The notes under the pieces: model-generated | Told to the model about the DNA's origin: nothing | What the model saw: only the letters and a program-made list of their open reading frames with translations | Databases searched by the model: none | Part shown: piece after piece, positions 16,139-24,601 of the stretch | Numbering within the stretch: the first letter of the stretch is position 1 | How the letters are laid out: each line of letters begins with the position of its first letter | Translations under genes and position numbers: made by a program | Source: Halomonas sp. 328 | GTDB taxonomy: Bacteria; Pseudomonadota; Gammaproteobacteria; Pseudomonadales; Halomonadaceae | Assembly: GCF_015645095.1 (NCBI RefSeq) | Contig: NZ_JADOTW010000010.1 | Coordinates: forward strand, 1-64,000 | DNA: 64,000 bases | Reading direction: 5' to 3'

Positions 16139-17608
16139 TTAGCCCGCCCGGTAGTTGGGGGCTTCCTTGGTGATCTGCACGTCGTGAACGTGGGACTCGG
16201 CGAAGCCGGCACCGGTGATCTTCACGAACTCGGGCTTGGTACGCATCTCCTGGATGGAGGTGCAGCCGGTGTAGCCCATGGAGGCGCGCAGGCCGCCCAT
16301 CAGCTGGTGGACGATGGCGCTCATCACGCCCTTGTAGGGCACCCGGCCCTCGATGCCTTCCGGCACCAGCTTCTCGGCGCCGGCGTCCTTGTCCTGGAAG
16401 TAGCGGTCGGCGCTGCCCTGGCTCTGGGCCATGGCGCCCATGGAGCCCATGCCACGGTAGGCCTTGTAGGTACGGCCCTGGTAGAGCTCCACCTCGCCGG
16501 GGGCCTCCTCGGTACCGGCCAGCAGGCCACCGATCATCACGCAGCTGGCGCCGGCGGCGACGGCCTTGGCCAGGTCGCCGGAGAAGCGCACGCCGCCGTC
16601 GGCGATCAGCGGGATGTCGTAGGGCTCGAGGGCAGCGGAGACGTTGGCCACGGCGCTGATCTGCGGCACGCCCACACCGGCGACGATGCGGGTGGTGCAG
16701 ATGGAGCCCGGGCCGATGCCCACCTTGACGCCGTCGGCGCCGGCCTCGGCCAGGGCCTTGGCGGCCTCGCCGGTGGCGATGTTACCGCCGATCACCTGCA
16801 CCTGGGGATAGTGTTCCTTCACCCAGCGTACCCGGTCGATCACGCCCTTGGAGTGGCCATGGGCGGTATCCACCACGATGACGTCGACGCCGGCTTCCAC
16901 CAGGGCGGCGACCCGGTCCGGGGTCTCGGGACCGGTGCCCACGGCGGCGCCCACCAGCAGGCGGCCGTCGCTGTCCTTGGCGGCCATCGGGTAGGTGCGC
17001 GCCTTCTCGATATCGCGCACGGTCACCAGGCCCTGCAGGTGGAACTGGTCATCGACGATCAGGATCTTCTCGATGCGGCTCTCCTGCAGCTTGGCCTTGA
17101 TCTCCTCCAGGGGAGTGCCCACCGGCACGGTGACCAGCTTCTCCTTGGGGGTCATGATGCCCGCCACGGTGTCGCTGTGGTCCGGCTGGAAGCGCATGTC
17201 GCGGCCGGTGACGATGCCCACCAGGGTCTCGCCCTCCACCACCGGGAAGCCGGAGTAGCCGTACTCGTCGGCCATCGCCAGCAGGTCTTCCAGCTTGGCC
17301 TTGGGGCTGACGGTGACGGGATCCTTGACGATCACGCTCTCGTGCTTCTTGACCTTGCGTACCTCGGCGGCCTGGCCGGCGATGGTCAGGTTCTTGTGGA
17401 TGATGCCGATGCCACCTTCCTGCGCCATGGCGATGGCCAGGCGAGCTTCGGTGACGGTGTCCATGGCGGAGGAAACGAGGGGGATATTGAGTTCGATGTT
17501 GCGGGTCAGGCGGGACTTGAGGCTGACATCCTTGGGCAGGACCTCTGAGTAGCCGGGAACGAGTAATACGTCATCGAACGTAAGAGCTTCTTGCGCCATA
17601 CGTAGCAT
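16139..17608 (-). CDS. guaB: Inosine-5'-monophosphate dehydrogenase
   Basis: This 489-residue enzyme oxidises IMP to XMP with NAD+, the committed step to GMP. A TIM barrel is interrupted by two CBS domains (about 93-205). The catalytic cysteine lies in GSICTTR (about 300-306), and the flap follows. The start at 17608 ([16 protein letters not shown]) matches the usual N-terminus of the family and has GGGTG about 10 nt upstream; the ATG three codons later lacks a ribosome site. First gene of guaBA. Confidence 0.97.
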   Translation of the reverse strand: MLRMAQEALTFDDVLLVPGYSEVLPKDVSLKSRLTRNIELNIPLVSSAMDTVTEARLAIAMAQEGGIGIIHKNLTIAGQAAEVRKVKKHESVIVKDPVTVSPKAKLEDLLAMADEYGYSGFPVVEGETLVGIVTGRDMRFQPDHSDTVAGIMTPKEKLVTVPVGTPLEEIKAKLQESRIEKILIVDDQFHLQGLVTVRDIEKARTYPMAAKDSDGRLLVGAAVGTGPETPDRVAALVEAGVDVIVVDTAHGHSKGVIDRVRWVKEHYPQVQVIGGNIATGEAAKALAEAGADGVKVGIGPGSICTTRIVAGVGVPQISAVANVSAALEPYDIPLIADGGVRFSGDLAKAVAAGASCVMIGGLLAGTEEAPGEVELYQGRTYKAYRGMGSMGAMAQSQGSADRYFQDKDAGAEKLVPEGIEGRVPYKGVMSAIVHQLMGGLRASMGYTGCTSIQEMRTKPEFVKITGAGFAESHVHDVQITKEAPNYRAG

Positions 17609-17817
17609 ATCGGCAACACCCAATGTTAAGCAGATGAGGGATGGGGCGTGGGGAAGTTAATCCGCCATTATAACGCCATGATCGGGCCCCGTCACGGGGG
17701 CCACTGCCGGGTAACAGAGCCGAACAGGACAACACAGAGGGACACTGTCGCGCCACCCGGCTTCGGCTAGGGTGAAGGGGCGTCAACCCAGTTCCACTCA
17801 TGGAAAGGAGTGATTCG

Positions 17818-18369
17818 ATGCGCAAACCGACCCTCTCCCTCGCCATTGCCGCCATGGCCGGCGGCTTGGCCCTGGGCACCCAGGCCCAGTCGACCTACCA
17901 GCCCCAGGGGCTCTACTCCGCCGACGATATCCTCGATGCCGGCGTCTACCTGACCGGCGCCCCCGACGAACGGGTCGGCGAGGTCGAGGACATCCTCTTC
18001 GACGAGGCGATGCAGGTCACCGCCCTGGTGGTCGAGAGCGGCAGCGTGCTGGGCCTCGGCGGTCGCGAATTCATCGTCGAGTCGGGCCGTTTCACCCTGA
18101 TGACCGACCTCGAGGCGGACGGCGATGCCGAGCACCGGGTGATGCTCGAGGCCAGCGCCGAGGAGCTCGAGGGCTACCCGACCTATAGCGAGGCCTGGTG
18201 GGAGCAGGCCCGGGAGCACTCCCGGGACGCCTGGCTGCAGACCCAGGAAGGGGCCGAAAGCGCCTGGCAGGCCACCCAGGAGGGCGCCGAGCGCGCCTGG
18301 GAGACCACCCGCGAGAACGCCCAACGGGCCTGGGAAGCGGCCCGGGATGCCGTCACCCCCGACGAGTAA
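17818..18369 (+). CDS. Secreted PRC-barrel protein with Trp-containing 11-mer repeats
   Basis: This 183-residue exported protein has a signal peptide ending near TQAQS (about 25). A PRC-barrel-like domain follows (about 35-115, with the GEVEDILFDE pattern). The C-terminal region (about 125-180) repeats roughly every 11 residues, in units such as AWQATQEGAER and AWETTRENAQR, with Trp at a fixed position. The tail is predicted to be a long amphipathic helix, as in some stress (LEA-like) proteins. AAGGAG sits 7 nt before the ATG at 17818, so an upstream in-frame ATG is not used. It is divergent from guaB; function unknown. Confidence 0.8.
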   Translation: MRKPTLSLAIAAMAGGLALGTQAQSTYQPQGLYSADDILDAGVYLTGAPDERVGEVEDILFDEAMQVTALVVESGSVLGLGGREFIVESGRFTLMTDLEADGDAEHRVMLEASAEELEGYPTYSEAWWEQAREHSRDAWLQTQEGAESAWQATQEGAERAWETTRENAQRAWEAARDAVTPDE

Positions 18370-18498
18370 GCCCGCCTGAAGCAACACTTGGATCGACCGA
18401 TGCACCGCTGGGCCTGGGGCCCGGCGGTGCCGTGTTCCGTAGACGCTCCGTGGCCCCCGACATGCTAGGCTGGGCGCCTTAGCCCGAGGAGCCCCGCC

Positions 18499-19839
18499 AT
18501 GTCCGATACCCCCGCCCCGCTCTCCGTCAGCCAGCTCAACCGCCAGGCCCGCCTGCTGCTGGAGCGCGACTTCGGCGACTGCTGGGTGGAGGGCGAGCTC
18601 TCCGGCGTCTCGCGACCGGCCTCGGGGCATGTCTACTTCACCCTCAAGGATGCCGACGCCCAGCTGCGCTGCGCCCTGTTCCGCCCCCGGGCGCGCTTCG
18701 TCGCGGCACCGATGCGCGACGGCGACCGGGTCAAGGTGCGCGGCCGGCTGTCGATCTTCGAGCCCCGCGGCGACTACCAGCTGATCGTCGAGGCGGTACA
18801 GGCCAGCGGCGAGGGCGAGCTGCTGGCGGCCTACCAGCGCCTCAAGACCCAGCTCGAGGCGGAGGGTATCTTCGCCAATGCCCGCCCCCTGCCCTACCCG
18901 CCCCGCCACCTGCTGATCCTCAGCTCGCCCAGCGGCGCGGCGATCCGTGACGTCCTGGCGGTGCTGGCGGCACACTGGCCCCTGGCCCGCCCCACCCTGA
19001 TCCCGGTACCGGTGCAGGGCCGCGAGGCGGCACCCAGCCTGATCCGCGCCCTGGCCCTGCTCAATCGCCAGGCCAACCTGGACCCGACCCGGGATGCCAT
19101 CCTGATCACCCGCGGCGGCGGCAGCCTGGAGGACCTCTGGGCCTTCAACGACGAGCACCTGGCGCGGGCCATCTTCCATTCGCGGCTGCCGGTGATGTCG
19201 GCGGTGGGCCACGAGGTGGACCTGACCCTGGCCGATTTCGCCGCCGATGTCCGCGCCCCCACCCCCTCCGCCGCCGCCGAGCAGCTGGTGCCGGACCAGG
19301 CCGACCTGCGCCGCCGCCTGGGGCAATGGGAGGCCCGCCTGGTCCGCGCCCAGCGCGCCCGCCTCGATCGCGAGGCCCAGCGCCTCGATCACCTGCGCGC
19401 CCGGCTGCGCCACCCCGGCGAGCGGCTGGCGACCCAGCGCCAGGCCCTCGACCAGTTGCGCACCCGGCTGCAGCGCGCCATGCAGCTACGCCTGACGGGG
19501 GAGCGCCGCCGCGAGGAACAACTGGCCCGCCGCCTGGCCGCCCATCCGCCCCACCGCCAGCTGCGCCAGGCCCGGGAGCGCCTCGACGTCGCCCGGCGCC
19601 GCCTGGGCACGGCCATGCCCCGGGAACTGGCCCGGCATCGCGAGCGCTTCGGTGGCGTGGTGAGGGAACTGCAGGCGGTAAGCCCGCTGGCGGTACTGGG
19701 CCGCGGCTACGCGATCCTCGAGGACGAGGCACACCAGGTGGTGCGCCGCGCCGAGGAAACCCAACCGGGGCAGCGGCTCAGCGCCCGCCTCGGCGAGGGC
19801 CGGCTGAGCCTGGAGGTGAAGCGGCGCTTCAAGGACTAG
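18499..19839 (+). CDS. xseA: Exodeoxyribonuclease VII large subunit
   Basis: This 446-residue large subunit of exonuclease VII degrades single-stranded DNA from both ends, together with XseB (not in this window). It has an N-terminal OB-fold (about 5-105) and a catalytic domain with GGGSLEDLWAFNDE (about 207-220) and SAVGHEVDLTLADFAADVRA. A long Arg/Leu-rich coiled coil (about 265-400) precedes the C-terminus. GAGGAG precedes the ATG. The last codons are part of a 29-bp direct repeat that recurs 50 bp downstream. Confidence 0.95.
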   Translation: MSDTPAPLSVSQLNRQARLLLERDFGDCWVEGELSGVSRPASGHVYFTLKDADAQLRCALFRPRARFVAAPMRDGDRVKVRGRLSIFEPRGDYQLIVEAVQASGEGELLAAYQRLKTQLEAEGIFANARPLPYPPRHLLILSSPSGAAIRDVLAVLAAHWPLARPTLIPVPVQGREAAPSLIRALALLNRQANLDPTRDAILITRGGGSLEDLWAFNDEHLARAIFHSRLPVMSAVGHEVDLTLADFAADVRAPTPSAAAEQLVPDQADLRRRLGQWEARLVRAQRARLDREAQRLDHLRARLRHPGERLATQRQALDQLRTRLQRAMQLRLTGERRREEQLARRLAAHPPHRQLRQARERLDVARRRLGTAMPRELARHRERFGGVVRELQAVSPLAVLGRGYAILEDEAHQVVRRAEETQPGQRLSARLGEGRLSLEVKRRFKD

Positions 19840-19909
19840 GCTGGCCCATGGCGTCGGCCTTGAAGCGACTCGATTTCAGGAAGGACCAGGCCGGCCCATG
19901 GCGTCGGCC
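19831..19909. repeat. Direct repeat at the xseA 3' end
   Basis: The sequence AAGGAC(T/C)AGGC(T/C)GGCCCATGG and the nine bases after it occur twice, at 19831-19859 and 19881-19909, with two mismatches and a 50-bp period. The first copy contains the xseA stop codon. It looks like a small tandem duplication, possibly involving a transcript end, since each unit holds GGCC inverted repeats. Confidence 0.7.
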
Positions 19910-19916
19910 GTCCAGA

Positions 19917-21269
19917 TCAGCCCGGCTCGGCGCCGGGCTTGAAACGGCCCGGCTCCAGGTCGTGGCGCCCCAGCAGCTTGTAGAAGTCGGTGCGGTTGCG
20001 CCCGGCGATACGCGCCGCCTGGGTCACGTTGCCCTCGGTGATCTTCAGCACCTTGATCAGGTAGCTGCGCTCGAAGCCGGCGCGGGCGTCGTTGAAGGTG
20101 GGCAGGCCATTCTCTTCGGCGGCCAGGGCCTGGGAGACCAGCGCCTCGGGAATGATCGGCGCACTGCTCAGGGCCACGCACTGCTCCACCACGTTGACCA
20201 GCTGACGCACGTTACCCGGCCAGGCGCAGGAGGCCAGCAGGTTGAGGGCCTCCGGCGAGAAGCCCTTGACGAAGGCCTTGTGGCGGGAGGCCACCTTGGC
20301 CACCAGATGCTTGGCCAGCAGCGGCACGTCCTCGGCGCGCTCCTTGAGGGCCGGCAGCTTGAGGTTGACCACATTGAGGCGGTAGTAGAGGTCCTCGCGG
20401 AAGTCGCCGTCGGCCATGGCGCGACTCAGGTCGCGGTGAGTGGCGGAGATGATTCGCACGTCGATGGGGATCGAGGTGGTGGAGCCCAGCGGCCGCACCT
20501 GGCGTTCCTGCAGGGCGCGCAGCAGCTTGACCTGCAGGGGCAGCGGCATGTCGCCGATCTCATCGAGGAAGAGGGTGCCGCCATCGGCGGCCTGGAAAAG
20601 CCCCTGGTGCTGGCTCACCGCGCCGGTGAAGGCGCCCTTGGCATGCCCGAACAGCTCGCTCTCCAGCAGTTGCTCCGGCAGGGCCCCGCAGTTGATGGCC
20701 ACGAAGGGCTTGTCGGCCCGCGGGCTGGCCTTGTGGATGGCGCTGGCCAGCAGTTCCTTGCCGGAGCCGGATGCACCGGTGACCAAGACGCTGACATCCG
20801 AGGCGGCGACCATCTGCGCCTGCTCGAGGATGCGCTCCATCTCCGGGCTGCGGGTGATGATCTCGGCCCGCCAGCCCTGTTCGCCCTCGCCGCTCCACAC
20901 CGTCTGGGACAGGGCCTCGTCGATGGCGGCGAAGAGTTCGTCGCGGTTGACCGGCTTGGTCAGGAAGCTGAACACCCCCTGGCGGGTGGCGCTGACCGCA
21001 TCGGGAATCGAGCCATGGGCGGTGAGGATGATCACCGGCAGGCCGGGCAGGCGCCGCTGCAGTTCCTGGAACAGCGCCAGGCCGTCCATCTCGTCCATGC
21101 GCAGGTCGGAGAGCACCAGGTCGGGGCGCGAGGCCTCGACCCGCTCCAGGGCTTCGCGACCGCTGGCCGCCGTGGTGACCCGAAATCCATGGCTCTCCAG
21201 GCGCATGCCCAGGAGTTTCAGCAGGCTGGCGTCGTCGTCCACCAGCAGGATATGCGCGGCTTGCTTCAC
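19917..21269 (-). CDS. glrR: Sigma-54-dependent response regulator GlrR
   Basis: This 450-residue activator has a receiver domain (1-120, phospho-acceptor Asp55 in SDLRMD), a sigma-54-interacting AAA+ domain with the GAFTGA loop and a GASGSGKE Walker A, and a C-terminal Fis-type HTH (about 415-445). The order glrK, lipoprotein gene, glrR on one strand is that of the enterobacterial GlrKR (QseEF) system. In those bacteria GlrR turns on the small RNA glmY from a sigma-54 promoter upstream of glrK. GTG start at 21269 with GGAG 7 nt before it. Confidence 0.93.
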   Translation of the reverse strand: MKQAAHILLVDDDASLLKLLGMRLESHGFRVTTAASGREALERVEASRPDLVLSDLRMDEMDGLALFQELQRRLPGLPVIILTAHGSIPDAVSATRQGVFSFLTKPVNRDELFAAIDEALSQTVWSGEGEQGWRAEIITRSPEMERILEQAQMVAASDVSVLVTGASGSGKELLASAIHKASPRADKPFVAINCGALPEQLLESELFGHAKGAFTGAVSQHQGLFQAADGGTLFLDEIGDMPLPLQVKLLRALQERQVRPLGSTTSIPIDVRIISATHRDLSRAMADGDFREDLYYRLNVVNLKLPALKERAEDVPLLAKHLVAKVASRHKAFVKGFSPEALNLLASCAWPGNVRQLVNVVEQCVALSSAPIIPEALVSQALAAEENGLPTFNDARAGFERSYLIKVLKITEGNVTQAARIAGRNRTDFYKLLGRHDLEPGRFKPGAEPG

Positions 21270-21288
21270 ACTTCGACTCCGGTCGCCG

Positions 21289-21825
21289 TCACGGAGACGG
21301 CTGACGTAGGTTGATACTCTGCTCGATGGCGGTCAGCGCTTCGAGCTTCTCTTCCAGTTCCTGGCGTTCGGCGACCAGGGCCCGGCGCTCGTCCTCGCTG
21401 CGGGCCAGGCGACCCACCAGGGCACGGCGCCCCTCCAGGTCGTTGCGCCAGTAGCGCAGCAGCGGTTGCAGCGACTCCGGGGCGTCGTCGATGACGGTAT
21501 TCTCCAGTAGCGTCGCGGCACGGTCCCATTCGCGTTCGCTGCCCCAGGCCAGCACCACGGCCCGGGCCAGGCGCGAGCGCTCGTCCTCGCCATCGAGGCG
21601 CACCAGCAGGCCATCCCGCCACTCGCGATCGCCACGCTGGGAGGCCAGGCCGAAGGCGACCCAGGCGTCCAGCAGGCAGTCGCTCTCCACCAGCAGCGGG
21701 ATCTCCCGGTCACAGGACGCCCCAATGGTCGGCGGCGGGGCGATGCTCTGGGGCGCCTCCGGCAACCACTGACAACCGGCCAATAGCGCGGCCCCCACCA
21801 GGGCGGCGGCTAGACGATAGTTCAT
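21289..21825 (-). CDS. QseG-like lipoprotein between glrK and glrR
   Basis: This 178-residue lipoprotein has a signal peptide with the lipobox LLAGC (lipid-anchored Cys18). The C-terminal third (about 130-170) is a charged, probably coiled-coil helix. It is in the position of QseG (YfhG), an outer-membrane lipoprotein that interacts with the sensor kinase in enterobacteria. The gene starts 3 bp after the glrK stop and ends 19 bp before glrR. Sequence similarity to QseG is not obvious by eye, so the role is inferred from position. Confidence 0.8.
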   Translation of the reverse strand: MNYRLAAALVGAALLAGCQWLPEAPQSIAPPPTIGASCDREIPLLVESDCLLDAWVAFGLASQRGDREWRDGLLVRLDGEDERSRLARAVVLAWGSEREWDRAATLLENTVIDDAPESLQPLLRYWRNDLEGRRALVGRLARSEDERRALVAERQELEEKLEALTAIEQSINLRQPSP

Positions 21826-21828
21826 GAC

Positions 21829-23373
21829 TCAACGACTCCTTGCGTGCTCCTGCGCCGCCGGGCCCGGCGGCGCAGGGGTCTTCTTCTGTTCTAGGCTGGG
21901 GGGCGGCCCCGGCTGCCAGGGCAGGGTCAGGCGAAAGCACACCGGCAGCAGATCATCGGTGACCAGCTCCAGGGTGCCCTGCTGCATGCGCGCGCAGTCG
22001 GCGGCCACCGAGAGGCCGATGCCGGACCCCTTGAGGGCGCCCTGGCGGCGGGCCCGCCCCTGGTAGAAGGGCTCGAAGAGGCGAGCCCGGTCCGATTCGT
22101 CGATCGCCGCGCCACTGTTGGCTACCTCGAGGACCAGGGTGGCGCCCTCGCGGCGCTGACGAATCTCCAGGACGCCGCCATCTTCGCCGTAAGCGATGGC
22201 ATTGGACAACAGATTGTCGAGAATTCGCCCGGTGGCGGTGCGGTCGGCACACCACTCCAGGGACACCACCGGGGCGCTGACCCGCATGCCCTTGTGGGTC
22301 AGCGCCAGTCGGTGCTTGGCCAGCAGCTCTTCGATCAGCGCGGTCATATCGAAGCGCAGGGTATCCACCTCGCGGTGGTGCTGCAGCAGGTTGTAGTCGA
22401 GGAGCTGCTCGATCAGTCGCTGCAGCTCCTCGCCACTGGCATCGATCAGCTCGAGGATCTCCCGCTGGCGCGGGTCGAGGCCCCCGGCCACCCCGTCGCA
22501 GAGCAGCGCCGTGCCCTCCCGCACGCTGGCCAGGGGGGTCTTGAGCTCGTGGGACATATGGCGCAGGAATTGCTGCTTCTGGGCCTCCACTTCACCGAGG
22601 CGCGCCGAGAGCCAGTCGAGGCGCTCGCCCAGTTGGACCAGCTCCGCCGGCCCCTGGATGGAGTGGGCCACCGGGGCCGTGCGGCTGTCACCGCCGATGC
22701 CCAGGATGCGCCGCTCCAACTGGCGAATCGGCCGCATGATCAACCAGGTGAAGAGCAGCATCAGCGCCAGGCTGGCAGAGACCAGGGCCAGGGTCTGCAG
22801 CCAGAGGCGCGCCTGGACGTTATCGGCACGCTCGCGAATCGCCTCGATGCGTTCATCGATCTTGCGGTTGGTAGCCCGGCGCACCGCCTCGGCATGGTTG
22901 GCCAGGGCGGCGAAGGCATCCAGGCGTTCGCGCACCTCGGCGCCGGCGGCGTCCGGCAGGGAGGCCAGCTCCTCGAGTAGCGGAAAGAGCGCCCGAATAT
23001 CCGGATCATCCGGCAGCAGGCGCCGCTGGTCGCGTAGCAGCGACTCGAACTCGGCATGGCGTTCGCTGAAGATCGCCATCAGACCGGGGTCCTCCACCAC
23101 CGCATACTGGCGGGCACTGCGCTCCATCTCCAGCGACAGGGAGGTCAGGGCCCGGGCCCGGCGGGTCTCTTCCACCGCCTGGCGGGCGCCCACATCGGCC
23201 AGGCGAGTCAACTCGGCCAGCGCCTGGCCGGCCTGGAACATCAGCACCCCCAGCGGCAGCATCACCACCAGGAAGGCCAGCAGCACCAGCTGCAACAGGG
23301 AACGGGGGCGCCAACGGCGCGACACCTGCGTGGTCATGGCCCAAGTTCTATGCCGGAGTAGGGAAGTCGTCAT
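21829..23373 (-). CDS. glrK: Sensor histidine kinase GlrK
   Basis: This membrane histidine kinase has up to 514 residues. One helix (about 26-46) and a second (about 190-212) bracket a periplasmic helical sensor domain. HAMP and HisKA domains (HMSHELKTPLASV, phospho-His near 270) and an ATPase domain with a GxGIGLSV G-box follow. It would phosphorylate GlrR. The start is uncertain: 23373 is the longest form; an ATG at 23337 gives 12 residues fewer and neither has a strong ribosome site. It lies just downstream of the terminator of the first putative small RNA. Confidence 0.9.
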   Translation of the reverse strand: MTTSLLRHRTWAMTTQVSRRWRPRSLLQLVLLAFLVVMLPLGVLMFQAGQALAELTRLADVGARQAVEETRRARALTSLSLEMERSARQYAVVEDPGLMAIFSERHAEFESLLRDQRRLLPDDPDIRALFPLLEELASLPDAAGAEVRERLDAFAALANHAEAVRRATNRKIDERIEAIRERADNVQARLWLQTLALVSASLALMLLFTWLIMRPIRQLERRILGIGGDSRTAPVAHSIQGPAELVQLGERLDWLSARLGEVEAQKQQFLRHMSHELKTPLASVREGTALLCDGVAGGLDPRQREILELIDASGEELQRLIEQLLDYNLLQHHREVDTLRFDMTALIEELLAKHRLALTHKGMRVSAPVVSLEWCADRTATGRILDNLLSNAIAYGEDGGVLEIRQRREGATLVLEVANSGAAIDESDRARLFEPFYQGRARRQGALKGSGIGLSVAADCARMQQGTLELVTDDLLPVCFRLTLPWQPGPPPSLEQKKTPAPPGPAAQEHARSR

Positions 23374-23428
23374 GCCTCATACCCACCGAGAATACCAGAG
23401 ATGCCGCCCAGGCCAGCGCAGCGCCCAC

Positions 23429-23638
23429 AAAAAAAGAGGGCCGGCAGAGCCGGCCCAAGGTACGCAGGGAACTGAAGTGACGGGGTATCGTGAGAAACCG
23501 CCGTTGGGCCCGTGGCCCGAAGTCATCGGCCGCCCTGATGGGCCTGTGCCGGACTTCCAGGATAAGTCGCCGGTCGGGCGCCTTATCGAGAATCTTCCCC
23601 AGTGCGGGGCAGTGCTCGCGGTCTTTTCGTTCCGCTTG
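23429..23638 (-). ncRNA. Putative sigma-54-dependent small RNA, copy A
   Basis: This is a predicted RNA of about 210 nt. It runs from a point 12 nt past a sigma-54 motif (23649-23665) to a terminator stem GGGCCGGC/GCCGGCCC (23438-23456) followed on the minus strand by seven Ts. Inside are three further stems: CCCC/GGGG (about 23594-23608), GATAAG/CTTATC with an inner CGCC/GGCG (about 23561-23588), and GAAGTC/GACTTC (about 23518-23560). The 16 nt AGTTCCCTGCGTACCT just before the terminator is identical in copy B. Position upstream of glrK matches enterobacterial glmY, but no primary-sequence likeness to GlmY or GlmZ was seen. No protein reading is convincing. Confidence 0.6.
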
Positions 23639-23648
23639 CCCTACCCAT

Positions 23649-23665
23649 TGCCAAAGCCGTGCCAA
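23649..23665 (-). promoter_or_regulatory. Sigma-54 promoter of small RNA A
   Basis: On the minus strand the sequence TTGGCACGGCTTTGGCA matches 16 of 17 positions of the sigma-54 consensus YTGGCACGRNNNTTGCW (-24 GG, -12 GC). Transcription would start near 23638. A GTC-N10-GAC palindrome is centred 105.5 bp upstream. Confidence 0.75.
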
Positions 23666-23717
23666 AAAATAAAAAAACCAACAAATACAAACAACTGCCT
23701 TTCCATCTTGGTGATTC

Positions 23718-23733
23718 GTCACCGACCACCGAT
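23718..23733. promoter_or_regulatory. Weak GTC-N10-GAT site upstream of small RNA A
   Basis: A GTC-N10-GAT sequence, one base from the GTC-N10-GAC pattern, lies between the perfect palindrome and the sigma-54 promoter. It could be a second, weaker activator site. Two GTA-N10-GAC near-matches lie further upstream (23828-23843 and 23859-23874). Confidence 0.3.
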
Positions 23734-23761
23734 ATGGCCCCACCGCTTTTTCGGCACTTTT

Positions 23762-23779
23762 CGTCGCCATATGGCGACG
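23762..23779. promoter_or_regulatory. Candidate GlrR binding site A
   Basis: CGTCGCCATATGGCGACG is a perfect 18-bp palindrome centred 105.5 bp upstream of the -24 element of small RNA A, a normal distance for a sigma-54 activator site. Its core GTC-N10-GAC fits the enterobacterial GlrR pattern TGTC-N10-GACA (recalled from the literature). The same CGTCG-N8-CGACG arrangement recurs at the same distance from promoter B. Confidence 0.6.
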
Positions 23780-23913
23780 CGATTTACCGGAACGAAAAAA
23801 TATCTTTATAAATCAGCCACTTGTATAGTATGCATTTGGCGACAGCCAACTCGACACCGTACTCAATCGCCGACAACCGTCCTTCCCCTCCCCACTCGGC
23901 GTTTGTACCGACG

Positions 23914-24345
23914 AAAAAAAATGGGCCGACAGGGTCGGCCCGAGGTACGCAGGGAACTAAAGGGGACGAGTCTCGCCGCCTGCCGCCTGGCCGGAGGCAT
24001 CGCGACTCGCAGGGCCGAGGCCCGGAAGCCATGTCGCGCATCATCGCCTGCCAGGGGCTAGCGCGACGGGGGCAAATGCCCGGCTTCATTCCTGTGACGA
24101 GCAGGCCTTCGCCTGCCCATCGAGATTCGATCCCCCGGAGGGGATGAGGCATCCTTGCCAGAGCATCCTTGCCCGTTAACGGAGCCATTCCATGCCTTGC
24201 GGCGGCACCGGTCTCATCGCAACCTGAGTGTTACATCGCATGGAGCAGACGCTGGCCCCGGCGGGGCGAGCGGCACAGGGAGCGAAATGCTCACCCTGCC
24301 AGGGCCGAAGGAGATGAGCCGTAACAACCTCCTCCTCGCTGCTCA
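23914..24345 (-). ncRNA. Putative sigma-54-dependent small RNA, copy B
   Basis: This is a predicted RNA of about 430 nt, from a sigma-54 motif (24356-24372) to a terminator stem GGGCCGA/TCGGCCC (23923-23941) followed on the minus strand by eight Ts. Its last 16 nt before the terminator are identical to copy A, and the terminator stems are related. Several GC-rich stems are visible (GCAGG/CCTGC near 24102-24115; ATCCCC/GGGGAT near 24130-24144). It lies between argA and small RNA A, and no credible protein is encoded. The length is less certain than for copy A because an internal promoter or processing site could make a shorter product. Confidence 0.5.
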
Positions 24346-24355
24346 CCCTGACTAT

Positions 24356-24372
24356 AGCGATACTCGTGCCAC
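24356..24372 (-). promoter_or_regulatory. Sigma-54 promoter of small RNA B
   Basis: On the minus strand the sequence GTGGCACGAGTATCGCT matches 15 of 17 positions of YTGGCACGRNNNTTGCW, with the key GG and GC intact at the correct spacing. Predicted start near 24345. Confidence 0.65.
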
Positions 24373-24466
24373 TTTTTTAAAACTACTTAAAAATCATGTG
24401 TTTATAAAAAATACGCACGAGAGGAAGGCGGGGACGGGGCCAGACGACCCCGGGAAAGGCGGGAAT

Positions 24467-24488
24467 AACGTCGCGATTCTCCGACGTT
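24467..24488. promoter_or_regulatory. Candidate GlrR binding site B
   Basis: AACGTCG and CGACGTT form a 7-bp inverted repeat with an 8-nt spacer (24467-24473/24482-24488). The centre is 105.5 bp upstream of the promoter motif, exactly as for site A, and both share CGTCG-N8-CGACG. Confidence 0.6.
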
Positions 24489-24601
24489 TTTGCAAAGAAC
24501 CTCGATTAACCCTTTTAAATCAAATAGTTAATATATTCTTTTCTGCGACACTCTGCCCGAAGCGGGCCCCGGGCGGCGACACGCCCCCTCGAGGCCATCG
24601 C

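Noticed and set aside
23348-23770. Minus-strand 140-codon reading across small RNA A.
   Set aside because: It crosses the sigma-54 promoter, the terminator and the glrK start, has no ribosome site and looks like no known protein; the RNA interpretation explains the region better.
23784-24188. Minus-strand 134-codon reading across small RNA B.
   Set aside because: It runs through the terminator stem and T-tract and lacks a ribosome site or family likeness.
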